A stretch of 64,000 bases of DNA, from NCBI GenBank assembly GCA_013360215.1, contig JABWCP010000010.1, positions 34,731-98,730 of the forward strand. The letters are read 5' to 3'. This DNA comes from a bacterium. Lineage in GTDB: Bacteria > CLD3 > SB21. Below the pieces are notes generated by a model, which was not told the origin of the DNA, did not search any database, and worked only from the letters and a program-made list of their open reading frames with translations. The position numbers and the translations under genes are program-made. Every line of letters begins with the position of its first letter. Within the stretch, counting starts at the first letter, position 1. Positions 63,853 through 64,000 of the stretch are shown piece after piece.

Positions 63853-64000
63853 AGTGGGTTCCCGCTTTCGCGGGAACGACATGCTTGCGCGGGAACGACA
63901 TGCTTGCGCCGGAACGACACGCTTTCGCGGGAACGACATGCTTTCACGGGCGTGGCAGCGTGAAGTTATTCGTATTGTCTCACCCGCGTACGCGGGTGTC
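63853..64000 (+). repeat. Composite palindromic repeat, copy 2 (runs to window edge)
   Basis: Same arrangement as copy 1 but with four 19-bp units instead of three, and single-base changes between units. The final palindrome lies at 63981-63998. It is followed by the window end, so further copies may exist. REP-like elements of this kind may bind nucleoid proteins or mark transcript ends. Confidence 0.85.

Noticed and set aside
63658-63963. A 101-codon open frame and a CRISPR-like look in the repeats at the right edge
   Set aside because: The units are 19 bp, contiguous and palindromic with no unique spacers of equal length, and the open frame only mirrors the repeats; this is REP-like DNA, not CRISPR or a gene.

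Overview
The window is a chromosomal segment of a Gram-negative bacterium, probably of the FCB group. Two large secreted proteins end in the type IX secretion (T9SS) 'NYPNPFNP...' C-terminal domain that is frequent in Ignavibacteriota, Calditrichota and KSB1-like lineages. The division and cell-wall (dcw) cluster is of the ordinary Gram-negative kind. Codon and base use in the first 39.7 kb and the last 4 kb is balanced to moderately GC-rich. About 18.9 kb in between (39.75-58.66 kb) is clearly AT-rich and encodes proteins typical of Bacteroidota. I cannot name the host more precisely than the FCB group.

Layout. (1) 1-15974, minus strand: a compact dcw operon read mraZ, rsmH, ftsL-like, ftsI, small ORF, murF, mraY, murD, ftsW, murG, murC, murB, ftsQ, ftsA, ftsZ (cut by the window edge). 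MraZ-type operator repeats precede mraZ, and murE is missing from its usual place between ftsI and murF. (2) 16473-26605, plus strand: a 3176-residue T9SS surface protein followed by a TPR lipoprotein. (3) 26689-34253, minus strand: an Omp85-like outer membrane protein, a YigZ/IMPACT protein, dihydroorotase, two lipoproteins, a group II truncated haemoglobin and an RlmI-like rRNA methyltransferase. (4) 34694-39688, plus strand: a beta-helix protein, a second T9SS protein and a second TPR lipoprotein, repeating the pairing in (2). (5) 39751-58664: an integron-like cassette array. (6) 58755-59894: a tyrosine recombinase. (7) 60179-63398, minus strand: an NtrC-type response regulator, an NtrY-like histidine kinase and a small membrane protein. 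(8) 63676-64000: palindromic repeats.

The most notable feature is the cassette array. Seven sites of about 95-157 bp resemble attC sites: each has inverted terminal cores of the RYYYAAC...GTTRRRY type enclosing long imperfectly paired arms. They separate unrelated genes nearly all read leftward: a polytopic membrane protein, a GNAT acetyltransferase, a Fic/HTH 'mobile mystery' pair, a heavy-metal efflux operon with a CzcA-TolC fusion, a copper-handling operon with a CopA-CopB-like fusion, a DUF6058-like protein, and an Erm(F)-like 23S rRNA methyltransferase next to an IS30 element. The array stops at a single core site beside a XerC/D-like recombinase that lacks the extra segment characteristic of integron integrases (IntI) and reads in the same direction as most cassettes. 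I infer a non-canonical or inverted integron-like system that has imported metal- and macrolide-resistance genes from Bacteroidota. The attC calls rest on reading by eye and have not been tested with a covariance model.
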